This document shows, piece by piece, positions 1 through 7,559 of a DNA stretch of 64,000 nt (positions within the stretch are counted from its first letter, which is position 1; each line of letters opens with the position of its first letter). The DNA lies in NCBI RefSeq assembly GCF_001864935.2, contig NZ_CP126267.1, positions 434,001-498,000 on the forward strand, given 5' to 3'. Below the pieces are notes generated by a model. It was not told the DNA's origin, made no database searches, and saw nothing but the letters and a program-made list of their open reading frames with translations. This DNA is from Curtobacterium sp. MCBA15_012. GTDB taxonomy: Bacteria > Actinomycetota > Actinomycetes > Actinomycetales > Microbacteriaceae. Position numbers and translations under genes: made by a program.

Positions 1-323
1 AGGCGTACGCGCCGTCGCCGCACCTCGTGCACTACGCCGCGACGAAGGCGACCGTGAACAACATGGCCAAGGGCCTCGCCGCCCAGCTCGCGCCGAAGGG
101 CATCCGCGTCAACGCGGTCGCCCCGGGCCCGATCTGGACGCCGCTGCAGCCCGCCGGTGGCCAGCCGCCGGAGGCGCTGCCCTCCGCCGGCGAGCAGACC
201 TACCTCGGTCGCTGGGGACAGCCGGCCGAGCTCGCCCCCGCGTTCGTGTTCCTCGCGAGCGGCGAGTCGTCCTACGTGGTCGGCGAGACGCTCCACGTCG
301 ACGGCGGCATGCCGACGCCGTAG
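1..323 (+). CDS. SDR family oxidoreductase, C-terminal part (5' end outside window)
   Basis: Only the last 106 codons are visible, read in the frame beginning at base 3; the start lies left of the window. The catalytic YxxxK motif (YAATK) is near the left edge, followed by the family's [19 protein letters not shown] stretch and the C-terminal HVDGG motif, so this is a classical short-chain dehydrogenase/reductase of the YghA/YhdG type that normally binds NAD(P)H. It closely resembles the complete SDR at 30366-31256 (shared VWTPLQP-like segment), so the two are probably paralogues. The substrate cannot be told. A long palindrome (355-404) follows the stop codon and probably ends its transcript. 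Confidence 0.9.
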   Translation, partial: AYAPSPHLVHYAATKATVNNMAKGLAAQLAPKGIRVNAVAPGPIWTPLQPAGGQPPEALPSAGEQTYLGRWGQPAELAPAFVFLASGESSYVVGETLHVDGGMPTP

Positions 324-354
324 TCGTCACCACCCGCGCGACGCGCGTGGGGAC

Positions 355-404
355 GGACGGACGGGAGGCGCGGTGCCGGCTGGCACCGCGCCTCCCGTCC
401 GTCC
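355..404. repeat. Dispersed palindrome R1, terminator-like
   Basis: The arms at 355-377 and 382-404 are perfect 23-base reverse complements around a 4-base loop. The core GGAGGCGCGGTGCC is shared with elements at 3744, 16070, 20612 and 50519. It lies between convergent genes. There is no U tract, so it could be an actinobacterial-style terminator or a REP-like element. Confidence 0.85.
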
Positions 405-432
405 GTGGGTCGCGTCCACCGGCCGCGACCCG

Positions 433-756
433 TCAGGAGTCCGCGGCCACCTGTGCGGCCATGCGTTCGAGCAGTTCGCGTGCCGACATGGCCGCGGTCA
501 GCTCCACCTCGACCGGGTTGATGCCGACGGCCCGCTCGAAGGCGCGTCGCCGGGCCTGCTCGGCGACCGGGACCTCGGGACGCTGGGGCAACGCGGCGAT
601 CGCACGGGCCGCCGCGGCGAACGCACCGGTCGGTGCACCGAGCTGCTGCCACATGGTCCGGACGTCGTGGGCGACCTGCTCGTCGTCGCCGCCGAACTCG
701 AAGCCGGCCGAGGCCATGGTGGCGAGCCCCTGGGCGATCGGGTCCTCGGGAGTCAT
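433..756 (-). CDS. Hypothetical protein, 107 aa
   Basis: A short soluble protein with no family that I recognise. It is alpha-helical looking and rich in Ala, Arg and Glu, with no signal peptide or membrane segment. The ATG at 756 was chosen because composition becomes protein-like there and a GACCAT hexamer lies 6 bases upstream, a spacing typical of leaderless actinobacterial genes. The longer open frame upstream is low-complexity and overlaps the divergent regulator's promoter. It is divergent from the TetR-like gene at 908, so the inverted repeat at 875-891 may control both. No function is proposed. Confidence 0.6.
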   Translation of the reverse strand: MTPEDPIAQGLATMASAGFEFGGDDEQVAHDVRTMWQQLGAPTGAFAAAARAIAALPQRPEVPVAEQARRRAFERAVGINPVEVELTAAMSARELLERMAAQVAADS

Positions 757-874
757 GTCCCGATGGTCGCACGGCGCGGTGCACGGACGTCGGGAGGACT
801 CCCGTTGTCCCCCGACATGCCGACACTCGTGCGGGGGGCTGCTGACCCCTCGCCGAACCGGTTGGATGGTCGTG

Positions 875-891
875 GTGGACAGGACGTCCAC
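875..891. promoter_or_regulatory. Candidate operator between divergent genes
   Basis: GTGGAC-N5-GTCCAC is a perfect inverted repeat 16 bases before the TetR-like start, with a second small palindrome, AACCGGTT, at 856-863. Position and symmetry suggest an autoregulatory site. Binding is inferred. Confidence 0.45.
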
Positions 892-907
892 GGCGACGGA
901 GGGCACG

Positions 908-1585
908 ATGCTCGAACACACCAGCGCGGACACGCAGGCGGCAGCCGCCGCGGCCGCCACCCTGCACCTGCGGATCACGATCGTCGGGGCGACGGTCGAC
1001 CTGTTGCGCGACGTGCCCTTCCACGAGGCGCACCCCGGCCTGGTCGCCGAGCGCATGGACATCCCGCTCGAGGAGCTCCGTCGGCACTTCCCGTCGTGGG
1101 ACGGCCTCGTGCTCGCGGCCCTCGACCGGTGGAACGGCGCCCGGATGGACGAGGTCACGCACGAGGTCGGCGACGGGTCGACCGTCGACCTGCTCCGTGC
1201 GATCGTGGCCTCGAGCGCCGAGGACCCCGCCCTCATGCGGCTGCTCGTCGCCCTGCTGTCCGTCGCGGGCAACCCCGCGCACCCGATGGCGACGTACCTG
1301 CGCTCGCGCTACCAGCTGTTCTACGCGCAGATCAAGCGTGGGCTGGAGCACGACGTCGCGGTCGGTCGAGCCCCGCACACGATGGACCCGCGACGGGGTG
1401 CGGAGCAGCTCATCGCCCTGTACGAGGGGCTCCAGCTGCAGGCGCTGCTGCGTGCCGACCTCGACCTCGTCGCCGCGTTCGACCGGGCCGTGGCGCGGCT
1501 CGAGCGCGGGTGGATGGAGCGGTACGAGCCCGCTGCTGCCGCCCGGTTCTCGGCATGGCGCGAGGGCGGCAGCTGGGAGATCTGA
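908..1585 (+). CDS. TetR/AcrR-family transcriptional regulator
   Basis: A 225-residue protein with an N-terminal helix-turn-helix region (about residues 15-65, including ...VAERMDIPLEELRRHFPSWDGLV...) and an all-helical C-terminal ligand/dimer domain. Length and layout fit TetR regulators, although the HTH is divergent (the usual YYHF is replaced by RRHFPSWD). The ATG at 908 follows GGAGGG at a suitable distance. It is divergent from the small gene ending at 433, with an inverted repeat (875-891) directly upstream. Target genes and inducer are unknown; self-regulation is the most likely role. Confidence 0.75.
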   Translation: MLEHTSADTQAAAAAAATLHLRITIVGATVDLLRDVPFHEAHPGLVAERMDIPLEELRRHFPSWDGLVLAALDRWNGARMDEVTHEVGDGSTVDLLRAIVASSAEDPALMRLLVALLSVAGNPAHPMATYLRSRYQLFYAQIKRGLEHDVAVGRAPHTMDPRRGAEQLIALYEGLQLQALLRADLDLVAAFDRAVARLERGWMERYEPAAAARFSAWREGGSWEI

Positions 1586-1591
1586 GCCGGG

Positions 1592-1699
1592 GAGCGCGCT
1601 GCCCGCGACCGGCCCAGCGACGGGCCGTCGGCGCTCCCGTGGGCGGCTGAGCCGCTGAGCGCGCTGGGCCGCTGAGCCGCTGAGCGCGCTGCCCGCGAC
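1592..1699. repeat. Short direct repeats after the TetR gene
   Basis: GAGCGCGCTGCCCGCGAC occurs at 1592-1609 and 1682-1699, and GCCGCTGAGCGCGCTG at 1651-1666 and 1676-1691. The stretch carries no gene. Confidence 0.6.
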
Positions 1700-1751
1700 G
1701 GCGCGCAGGGGTGCGCGCATACTCAGTGGGTCCCCGAGCGAAGGAGCCGAC

Positions 1752-1946
1752 ATGGCAGCACCGAACCCGATCCAGGTCCAGAAGTACCTCAGCGGCATCG
1801 ACTACCCGGCGTCGAAGGACGACATCGTGTCGAAGGCCGAGCAGGAGGGTGCCGACGGCGACGTCCTGGACGCCCTGAAGAACATCCCGGACGGCGACTA
1901 CGACGCCCCCACGGCGGTCTCGAAGGCCGTCTCCGACGCGGGCTGA
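1752..1946 (+). CDS. DUF2795 domain-containing protein, 64 aa
   Basis: A small acidic protein with the DUF2795 pattern: an N-terminal VQKYLSGIDYPASKDDIVSKAEQEGAD-type segment, then a second helix pair ending in DALKNIPDGDYDAPTAVSKA. This family is common and single-domain in Actinobacteria; its biochemical role is not established. The ATG is preceded by a good AAGGAG at 1741-1746. CATACT at 1718-1723 looks like a -10 box giving a short leader. It stands alone and is followed by the large inverted repeat at 2010-2069. Confidence 0.9.
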   Translation: MAAPNPIQVQKYLSGIDYPASKDDIVSKAEQEGADGDVLDALKNIPDGDYDAPTAVSKAVSDAG

Positions 1947-2009
1947 CGCACGCGTGGCGGCGGGCCCGGGGCTCGCCGCCGCCCCCGCCCGTGCGGACGC
2001 CGTCCGATC

Positions 2010-2069
2010 TCACGCGCTGGGCGACGGCTCACGGCCCGACACGGGCGTGAGGTGTCGCCCAGCGCGTGA
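2010..2069. terminator. Long inverted repeat between convergent genes
   Basis: Arms TCACGCGCTGGGCGAC (2010-2025) and their exact complement (2054-2069) enclose a second, nearly perfect stem (CTCACG...CGTGAG). The whole 60 bases can fold as one hairpin. It lies between the convergent ends at 1946 and 2111, so a bidirectional terminator is likely. It is unrelated to the R-family palindromes. Confidence 0.7.
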
Positions 2070-2110
2070 CGTCGTCGAGGGGTCGGCAGGCACCGCCCCG
2101 CCCACCGCCG

Positions 2111-3619
2111 TCAGCGCGGCCGCGGACCCCGGGGGACGGTCCCGTTGCCGGGGTCGTACCCGGTGTCGCGCAGGACCGGGATCGCCCTCGTGTCGTTGTG
2201 GACCGAGTGCACCGTCACGCGGCGGGCACGGCGCAGGGCACGCCTGGCACCGGGCGTCGCGAGCAGGCCGCCGAGCACGAGCCCCGCTCCGATGCCGAGC
2301 GCGACCGACACCGCCGCGACGAAGTCGATCGCCGACCCGGACGAACCGGACATGAAGTCGAGCAGCGCGCTCGACACCGCGACACCGGGCAGCAGTGCTC
2401 CGCAGAACGCCGGGACCGCGATCGCCGCCACCGCCGTCCGCATCCGTGCGGCCGCGATCGTGGACAGGACGCCGAGCACCACCGATGCGAGGAACGTCGC
2501 CCCGAGCAGCGGCAGGCCCAGGTGTCGCATGCTCCACAGTGCCGTGCCGGACACCACCGAGAACACCACCGCGACCGGGATCACGCGCGCGCTGGCCTGC
2601 TGCACGAAGCAGTTCGCCGCCGCGGACACCACCGTCAGCGACAGGGATGCCCAGAGCGGCAGCGGGCGCAGGGCGATCCCGGACGGGTCGACCTCGATCC
2701 GGAGCCACTGCAGCACCGCGATGCCCGCCGGGACCCCGACGACGATCGCGGCGATGACCAGGCCGATGTAGAACGCCCGGGCGACGGCCATCGCCCGGAA
2801 CCCCGAGATCGCGTCCTGCGCCCACGTCACGAGCGACACGTGCGGCAGCAGCAGGACGACCAGGGCCGCGACCATGGTGGCCGCTCCCGTCGCGGTGAGC
2901 ACGTCGGCCCAGATCGCCAGGGTGCCGAGCGCCGAGGCCACGGCGGCCTGCGCACCGGACACGAAGAACTGCGGGAAGCCCCGACCGGTCAGCCACCGGC
3001 CGGACAGGATGATCCCGAGCATGAGGACGAACGCGCCGATGCCGGCCCGCCACCCACCGCCGGCCTGCATCGCGATCGACGTGCCGAGGACGGACAGGCC
3101 GACGTCGGCGAGCCAGGTCGGCCACCGCGGCGGCAGGCGGAGCACGGCGACGAGGGCGCTCACGGCCGAGGTCATGTCCCGCTCGCCGTGCACGAGGTCG
3201 TCGACGATCTGGTTCGCGCGGGCCAGCCGGTCGAGGTCGGAGCCGTCGGACTGCACCGACCGGACCTTGACGAGCGGCGGGCCCTCGGACGGGGCGTACT
3301 GGATGGTCACGGAGCTGCCCGAGAAGTCGAGGTCGAGCGGCGCGAGGTTCCACTTGGTGGACACCGCGACGACGGCGGTCTCGACGCTGCGGGTGTCGGC
3401 CCCCGAGGCGAGCATGACCTCGGCGAGGTCGAGGCAGAAGTCGACGATCTGCACCGGCGAGTACTGCTCGCGAGGCCGGGTGTCCGGCGTGACGTCCTCG
3501 TACAGGGTGCCGCGCAGCCGGGCCCGGGCGTCGCGGATGTCGTGCTGCGCGAGGGCGCGGACGCGGGGTCGTGGCGGGCGGCTCGGCCGCGGGACACCGG
3601 GGAGGAACTGCTCGGCCAT
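2111..3619 (-). CDS. Threonine/serine exporter family protein (ThrE-type)
   Basis: A 502-residue integral membrane protein with the two-part ThrE layout: an N-terminal ThrE/DUF1212 domain with the family stretch EVMLASGADTRSVET (about residues 60-75), then roughly ten hydrophobic segments covering the ThrE_2 domain. Known members such as Corynebacterium glutamicum ThrE export threonine and serine across the plasma membrane; the substrate here is inferred. The ATG at 3619 was chosen over an upstream Pro/Arg-rich extension because CACCAT lies 6 bases before it. The cytoplasmic C-terminus is Arg-rich. It sits alone, downstream of palindrome R2. Confidence 0.88.
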   Translation of the reverse strand: MAEQFLPGVPRPSRPPRPRVRALAQHDIRDARARLRGTLYEDVTPDTRPREQYSPVQIVDFCLDLAEVMLASGADTRSVETAVVAVSTKWNLAPLDLDFSGSSVTIQYAPSEGPPLVKVRSVQSDGSDLDRLARANQIVDDLVHGERDMTSAVSALVAVLRLPPRWPTWLADVGLSVLGTSIAMQAGGGWRAGIGAFVLMLGIILSGRWLTGRGFPQFFVSGAQAAVASALGTLAIWADVLTATGAATMVAALVVLLLPHVSLVTWAQDAISGFRAMAVARAFYIGLVIAAIVVGVPAGIAVLQWLRIEVDPSGIALRPLPLWASLSLTVVSAAANCFVQQASARVIPVAVVFSVVSGTALWSMRHLGLPLLGATFLASVVLGVLSTIAAARMRTAVAAIAVPAFCGALLPGVAVSSALLDFMSGSSGSAIDFVAAVSVALGIGAGLVLGGLLATPGARRALRRARRVTVHSVHNDTRAIPVLRDTGYDPGNGTVPRGPRPR

Positions 3620-3743
3620 CCCGCCATGGTGCCAGTCGTGGTCCGCCGAGTCCGGGTGCGGGCTGAGCGCCGCCGGTGGCGGCGCGGGGCGTCTGCTCGG
3701 CGCGGGCTGACGTGCCCGGGCGGGTCGCGTCCTGGTGGTGCCC

Positions 3744-3797
3744 CGTGACGGACTGGAGGCGCGGTGCCAGCCGGCACCGCGCCTCCAGTCCGTCACG
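3744..3797. repeat. Dispersed palindrome R2, terminator-like
   Basis: This is the longest member of the family: perfect 25-base arms at 3744-3768 and 3773-3797 with a 4-base loop. The GGAGGCGCGGTGCC core is kept, while the outer arms carry ACTGG instead of ACGGG with the matching change on the other side. It lies just past the osmC stop codon on the minus strand. Confidence 0.85.
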
Positions 3798-3838
3798 TGC
3801 GTCCGTCACGTGGTGACGTCCGTCACCCCGGGTGGGGA

Positions 3839-4279
3839 CTACTGCTCGAAGGTCGCCTTGAGCGCGATGTCGACGCCGGTGAGCGCCTTGCTGACCGGGC
3901 AGGTCGCCTTGGCTTCGTCGGCCGCCTTGAGGAAGGTGGCCTCGTCGATGCCGGAGACCTCGCCGCTGACGGTGAGGGTGATGCCGGTGAGCTTGAAGCC
4001 GCCGTTGCTGTCCGGGCCGAGCGAGACGTCGGCCTTGACGTCGAGGGCCTCGACGGTGCCGCCGGCCTCGCCGAGGACGGCCGAGAACTGCATCGCGTAG
4101 CAGGCGGAGTGGGCTGCGGCGATGAGCTCCTCGGGGCTGGTGGTGCCGCCGGCCTCGTCGGCGGCGCGCTTCGGGAAGGAGACGTCGTAGGTGCCGACCT
4201 TGGAGCTGGACAGCTCGACCTGGCCGGAGCCGTCCTCCAGGCCGCCGTTCCATGCGGTGCGTGCGGTGCGCGTGGGCAT
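3839..4279 (-). CDS. OsmC-family peroxiredoxin
   Basis: A 146-residue protein that reduces organic hydroperoxides if it works as known OsmC/Ohr proteins do. The two family cysteines are present: Cys60 in AAHSACYAMQFS and Cys127 in KATCPVSKAL. The N-terminal TRTARTAWNGGL segment is typical of the OsmC subgroup. The ATG at 4279 has AGAGGAA upstream at good spacing. It is divergent from the AlkD-like gene at 4559, and a 16-base palindrome (4337-4352) lies in the shared promoter region, 58 bases from this start. Detoxification of peroxides in the cytoplasm is the likely job. Confidence 0.9.
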   Translation of the reverse strand: MPTRTARTAWNGGLEDGSGQVELSSSKVGTYDVSFPKRAADEAGGTTSPEELIAAAHSACYAMQFSAVLGEAGGTVEALDVKADVSLGPDSNGGFKLTGITLTVSGEVSGIDEATFLKAADEAKATCPVSKALTGVDIALKATFEQ

Positions 4280-4336
4280 GCCGTTCCTCTCGTTGCGGGG
4301 GTGGCGTCGGTCCCGGCGCCGAGTCAGAGTCAATCG

Positions 4337-4352
4337 GAGAACGAGCGTTCTC
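4337..4352. promoter_or_regulatory. Palindromic operator with LexA-like core
   Basis: GAGAACG-AG-CGTTCTC is a perfect palindrome containing GAAC-N4-GTTC, the core of actinobacterial SOS boxes, although the usual outer TC/GA differ. It lies between osmC and a DNA-repair gene. LexA control is an inference. Confidence 0.45.
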
Positions 4353-4558
4353 GCAACCGGCTCTCGGGGAAGACGCAGGCTGCCCGCGACGGGTGCGCAG
4401 ACCGGCCAGGAGGGTCGTGTCGATGGAGCAGGAATCGTCGGGTCGGGGCCGCGCACCCGACGGTTGCTGCTCCATCCGCGGTGGCAGGCCGACCGTCACG
4501 GGCGGGCGGGCGCAGGACACGTGTGGAGCAGGACCGCGCGACGACTACCGTGTCCGGG

Positions 4559-5182
4559 ATGCAGACACGTGACGCCGAGGCGGTCCTCGCCGCCCTCGCC
4601 CGCACGTCCGGCGACGTCCCGGGGGCCCGCCGGGTCGCCCGGCAGTTCGCCGACCTCGACGCGGGCGAGCGCTCCGCACTGCTGTGGAGCGAGGACGCCG
4701 GGGCCCGGCTCGTCGCGGTCCTGCTGCTCGTGCAGGCGATGCGCGATCGGCCCGACGCCGAGCTGACCGACGAGTACCTCGCCGCCGCGAAGGCCGAGCG
4801 GTTCGAGGACCCGGCGCTGGTCGACCTGGCAGCCGAGGAACTCGTCGGCGCCCCGCTCGTCGGCGGCTCGACCGGGCCGCTGTTCGCGCTCGCGAAGTCC
4901 GACGTGGCGATGGTCCGGCGGATCGCGGTCGTGGCGACGCTGGCGTTCGTGAAGCAGGGCGACGCCGAGGTCCCGCTCGGGATCGCCGGTCGGCTCGTGC
5001 GGGAGCGCACCGAGACGGTGCAGTCGGCCCTCGGGTGGGTGCTCCGCGAGACCGGGAAGCGGGCGTCCGAGGCGGCGCTCGTCGCGTTCCTCGAGCGGCA
5101 CGGGCGGTTCCTGACACCCGCGGCCCGGGCGACCGCGACCGAGCACCTGCCCCCGGCGGAGCGGGACCGGCTGCGCGGCTGA
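4559..5182 (+). CDS. DNA alkylation repair protein (AlkD-like HEAT-repeat family)
   Basis: A 207-residue all-helical protein with the AlkD pattern: LVDLAAEELVGAP, then ALAKSDVAMVRRIAVVATLAFV, VQSALGWVLRETGKR and a closing HLPPAERDRL. AlkD glycosylases remove positively charged alkylated bases without flipping them. Individual catalytic residues cannot be confirmed by eye. The ATG at 4559 has TACCGT 7 bases upstream and no Shine-Dalgarno sequence, suggesting a leaderless mRNA. It is divergent from osmC, so the palindrome at 4337 could tie it to a damage response. Confidence 0.82.
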   Translation: MQTRDAEAVLAALARTSGDVPGARRVARQFADLDAGERSALLWSEDAGARLVAVLLLVQAMRDRPDAELTDEYLAAAKAERFEDPALVDLAAEELVGAPLVGGSTGPLFALAKSDVAMVRRIAVVATLAFVKQGDAEVPLGIAGRLVRERTETVQSALGWVLRETGKRASEAALVAFLERHGRFLTPAARATATEHLPPAERDRLRG

Positions 5183-5236
5183 CCGCCCAGCCTCCCCGCC
5201 GCCCGCACCCTCGCGCGCCACGCGGGCCGGACGGCG

Positions 5237-6049
5237 TCAGCGCGCGAAGACGTCGTCGAGCGTGTACGTCGCCAGACCCCGCTGCTCGAGCAGGGCGTGC
5301 AGCCGCGGCAGCGCCTCGATCGTGCCGGGGTGGTTCGCGTGCCCGATCACGATGTGCGCCGGCTGGAACCACTGCTCCGCGAAGCCGAGGATCTGGTCCG
5401 CGGTGATGTCGCCCGAGTCGGCCAGGGTGCCGTACCAGAGCAGGGGCGTGGTGTAGCCGACGGCCGCAGCGGCCCGGTCCACCCGGGCGTCGTGGTAGCC
5501 GAACGGCGGCCGGAAGTACGGCTTCGCGTCGACGCCGAAGGTGTCCTGGATGAACGCGTGGTTCCGCGTCAGCTGGTCCTGGACCGCCTGGTCACCGAGC
5601 TTCGTCAGTGCCGGGTGGTCCCACGTGTGGTTGCCGAGCTGCACCTGCCCGGAGGCGACGAGCGGCCGCAGCAGGTCGGCGTGCTCGGTCCACGCCGGGC
5701 GGACGCCGTTCACGAAGAACGTCAGACGCGTGCCCGTCTCCGCGGCGAAGCGGGCGTAGGCGCCGACGACGTCCGAGGAGGCCCCGTCGTCGACCGTCCA
5801 GGCGATCCCCGGCGTACCCTCGGGGAGCCCGGTCACGGTGCCGGGCGGCAGCGGCACCTTCGTCAGCGTGGGCCGCGTCGGCGTCGGCGTCGGTGTCGGT
5901 GTCGCCGTGTGCGTGGGAGAGGAGGGCGGCCGCGCCGACGGGGAGCGTCGCGGCCCGTCGGACCCCGGTGAGCAGGCCGCGAGGAGCCCGGCGGCGAGGG
6001 TGCCGGTCGCGCTCGCGAGGAGCGTCCGGCGCGTGGTGCTGTGGTCCAT
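5237..6049 (-). CDS. Polysaccharide deacetylase family lipoprotein
   Basis: A 270-residue NodB-homology carbohydrate esterase that probably removes acetyl groups from a cell-wall polysaccharide or chitooligosaccharide outside the membrane. The N-terminus has a Tat-like TTRRTLLASA signal and a lipobox, LAAC, then a Thr/Pro-rich linker. The catalytic domain shows WTVDDGASSD (metal/base motif), GNHTWDHP (the H-x3-H metal motif), YFRPPFGYHD (motif 3) and a C-terminal VIGHANHPG. The usual TFDDG is WTVDDG here. The start at 6049 is 6-7 bases from CACGCT. It is divergent from the dehydrogenase at 6335. Confidence 0.88.
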   Translation of the reverse strand: MDHSTTRRTLLASATGTLAAGLLAACSPGSDGPRRSPSARPPSSPTHTATPTPTPTPTRPTLTKVPLPPGTVTGLPEGTPGIAWTVDDGASSDVVGAYARFAAETGTRLTFFVNGVRPAWTEHADLLRPLVASGQVQLGNHTWDHPALTKLGDQAVQDQLTRNHAFIQDTFGVDAKPYFRPPFGYHDARVDRAAAAVGYTTPLLWYGTLADSGDITADQILGFAEQWFQPAHIVIGHANHPGTIEALPRLHALLEQRGLATYTLDDVFAR

Positions 6050-6150
6050 CGCGCCCAGCGTGACGCGCGCGGGGTGCGGCGCGCATCGGCGGTCGGGCGG
6101 AGACCGCGCTGGCCGACCGGCCATGACGTCGGACACGGGACGGGAGGCGC

Positions 6151-6220
6151 GGTGCGGGCCCGCCCCGCCGGCGCGGTCGGGCGACGAGGCCGGAACCGGA
6201 CCACGGTGCGGGCCCGCACC
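6151..6220. repeat. GC palindromes in the divergent promoter region
   Basis: GGTGCGGGCCCGCACC (6205-6220) is a perfect 16-base palindrome, with a one-mismatch copy at 6151-6166. Bases 6140-6154 match the left arm of the R palindrome family without the right arm. The 285-base gap between 6049 and 6335 otherwise shows no gene. Confidence 0.6.
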
Positions 6221-6334
6221 GACGGTGCGGCCCGGGACGGGGCTGGGAACGCACCACGGGGCGGGCGCGTACCGACGAGGGTGACGTGGGTCGCGCCTCC
6301 AGGCCGGCCCCGAGCTCCACGAGAGGAACGCGAC

Positions 6335-7525
6335 GTGCGCGCACTGACCTGGCAGGGCACCGAGAAGGTGTCCGTCGAGACCGTCCCCGACCCGACCATC
6401 CAGGAGCCGACCGATGCGATCGTGCGGATCACGTCGACCGCGATCTGCGGCTCCGACCTGCACCTGTACCGGGTCCTCGGCCCGTACATCGACAAGGGCG
6501 ACGTCCTCGGGCACGAGCCCATGGGCATCGTCGAGGAGGTCGGCTCGGCCGTCACCAACCTGAAGGTCGGCGACCGCGTCGTCATCCCCTTCAACATCTC
6601 GTGCGGCCACTGCTGGATGTGCCAGCACGGCTTCCAGTCGCAGTGCGAGACGACGCAGGTGACCGAGTACGGCACCGGCGCCTCCCTGTTCGGCTACACC
6701 AAGATGTACGGCCAGGTCCCCGGCGGGCAGGCCGAGTACCTGCGCGTGCCGCACGCCGACTACGGCCCCATCAAGGTGCCGGACACCGGTGCCGACGACC
6801 AGTGGCTCTTCATGAGCGACATCCTCCCGACCGCCTGGCAGGCCGTGCAGTACGCCGACGTGCCCGAGGGTGGCACGCTCGCGGTGCTCGGCCTCGGCCC
6901 GGTCGGCCAGTTCGCCGCGCGGATCGGCAAGCACCTCGGCTACCGGGTGCTCGCCGTCGACCCCGAGCAGGTCCGCCGCGACCTCGGTGCGAAGCACGGC
7001 ATCGAGGTGTTCGACATGTCGGACGACCTCGTCCCGCAGCTCGTCGACCTGACCGACGGCCGCGGGCCCGACGGTGTCGTCGACGCGGTCGGGATGGAGG
7101 CGCACGGCAACCCGGTCGCCGGGTTCGCGCAGCGCGCCGCGGGCCTGCTGCCCGACAAGCTCGCCCAGAAGGCGATCGAGACGGCCGGCGTCGACCGGCT
7201 CGCGGCGGTGCACACCGCGATCGACCTGGTGCGCCGCGGCGGCACGGTGTCGCTCTCGGGCGTGTACGGCGGCATGGCCGACCCGATGCCGATGATGACG
7301 ATGTTCGACAAGCAGATCACGATCCGCGAGGGGCAGTGCAACGTCCGCCGCTGGGTCGACGACCTCATGCCGCTCGTGTCCGACTCCGCCGACCCGCTCG
7401 GCACGCTCGACCTGACCACCCACCGGGTGTCGCTCGAGGACGCGCCGCACATGTACTCGGTCTTCCAGAAGAAGGAGGACGGCTGCATCAAGGTCGTGCT
7501 CGACCCCGCGATGGCCGCCGCCTGA
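6335..7525 (+). CDS. Zinc-dependent alcohol dehydrogenase (formaldehyde dehydrogenase-like)
   Basis: A 396-residue medium-chain dehydrogenase. It has CGSDLH (catalytic zinc Cys), GHEPMGIVEEVG, the structural-zinc cysteines in SCGHCWMCQHGFQSQC, and a Rossmann motif in AVLGLGPVGQFAARIG. The length and the insert around NPVAGFAQRAAGLL match the glutathione-independent formaldehyde dehydrogenase-like branch. Aldehyde or alcohol oxidation with NAD(P) is expected; the true substrate is unknown. GTG at 6335 is chosen because GAGAGGAA precedes it at the right distance and translation reads MRALTWQG, the usual family N-terminus. It is followed after 34 bases by an epimerase gene, likely co-transcribed. 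Confidence 0.9.
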   Translation: MRALTWQGTEKVSVETVPDPTIQEPTDAIVRITSTAICGSDLHLYRVLGPYIDKGDVLGHEPMGIVEEVGSAVTNLKVGDRVVIPFNISCGHCWMCQHGFQSQCETTQVTEYGTGASLFGYTKMYGQVPGGQAEYLRVPHADYGPIKVPDTGADDQWLFMSDILPTAWQAVQYADVPEGGTLAVLGLGPVGQFAARIGKHLGYRVLAVDPEQVRRDLGAKHGIEVFDMSDDLVPQLVDLTDGRGPDGVVDAVGMEAHGNPVAGFAQRAAGLLPDKLAQKAIETAGVDRLAAVHTAIDLVRRGGTVSLSGVYGGMADPMPMMTMFDKQITIREGQCNVRRWVDDLMPLVSDSADPLGTLDLTTHRVSLEDAPHMYSVFQKKEDGCIKVVLDPAMAAA

Positions 7526-7559
7526 TGACGGCCCCGACCGGACCCGGGCGGGTGCGCTG

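Noticed and set aside
157..1798. Long open frames on both strands across 157-1798
   Set aside because: They are Arg/Pro/Ala-rich shadows of the TetR gene produced by high GC; they lack start signals and protein-like composition.
2010..4520. An 836-codon minus-strand frame
   Set aside because: It crosses the ThrE and OsmC genes in the wrong frame and runs through palindrome R2; composition is that of antisense DNA.
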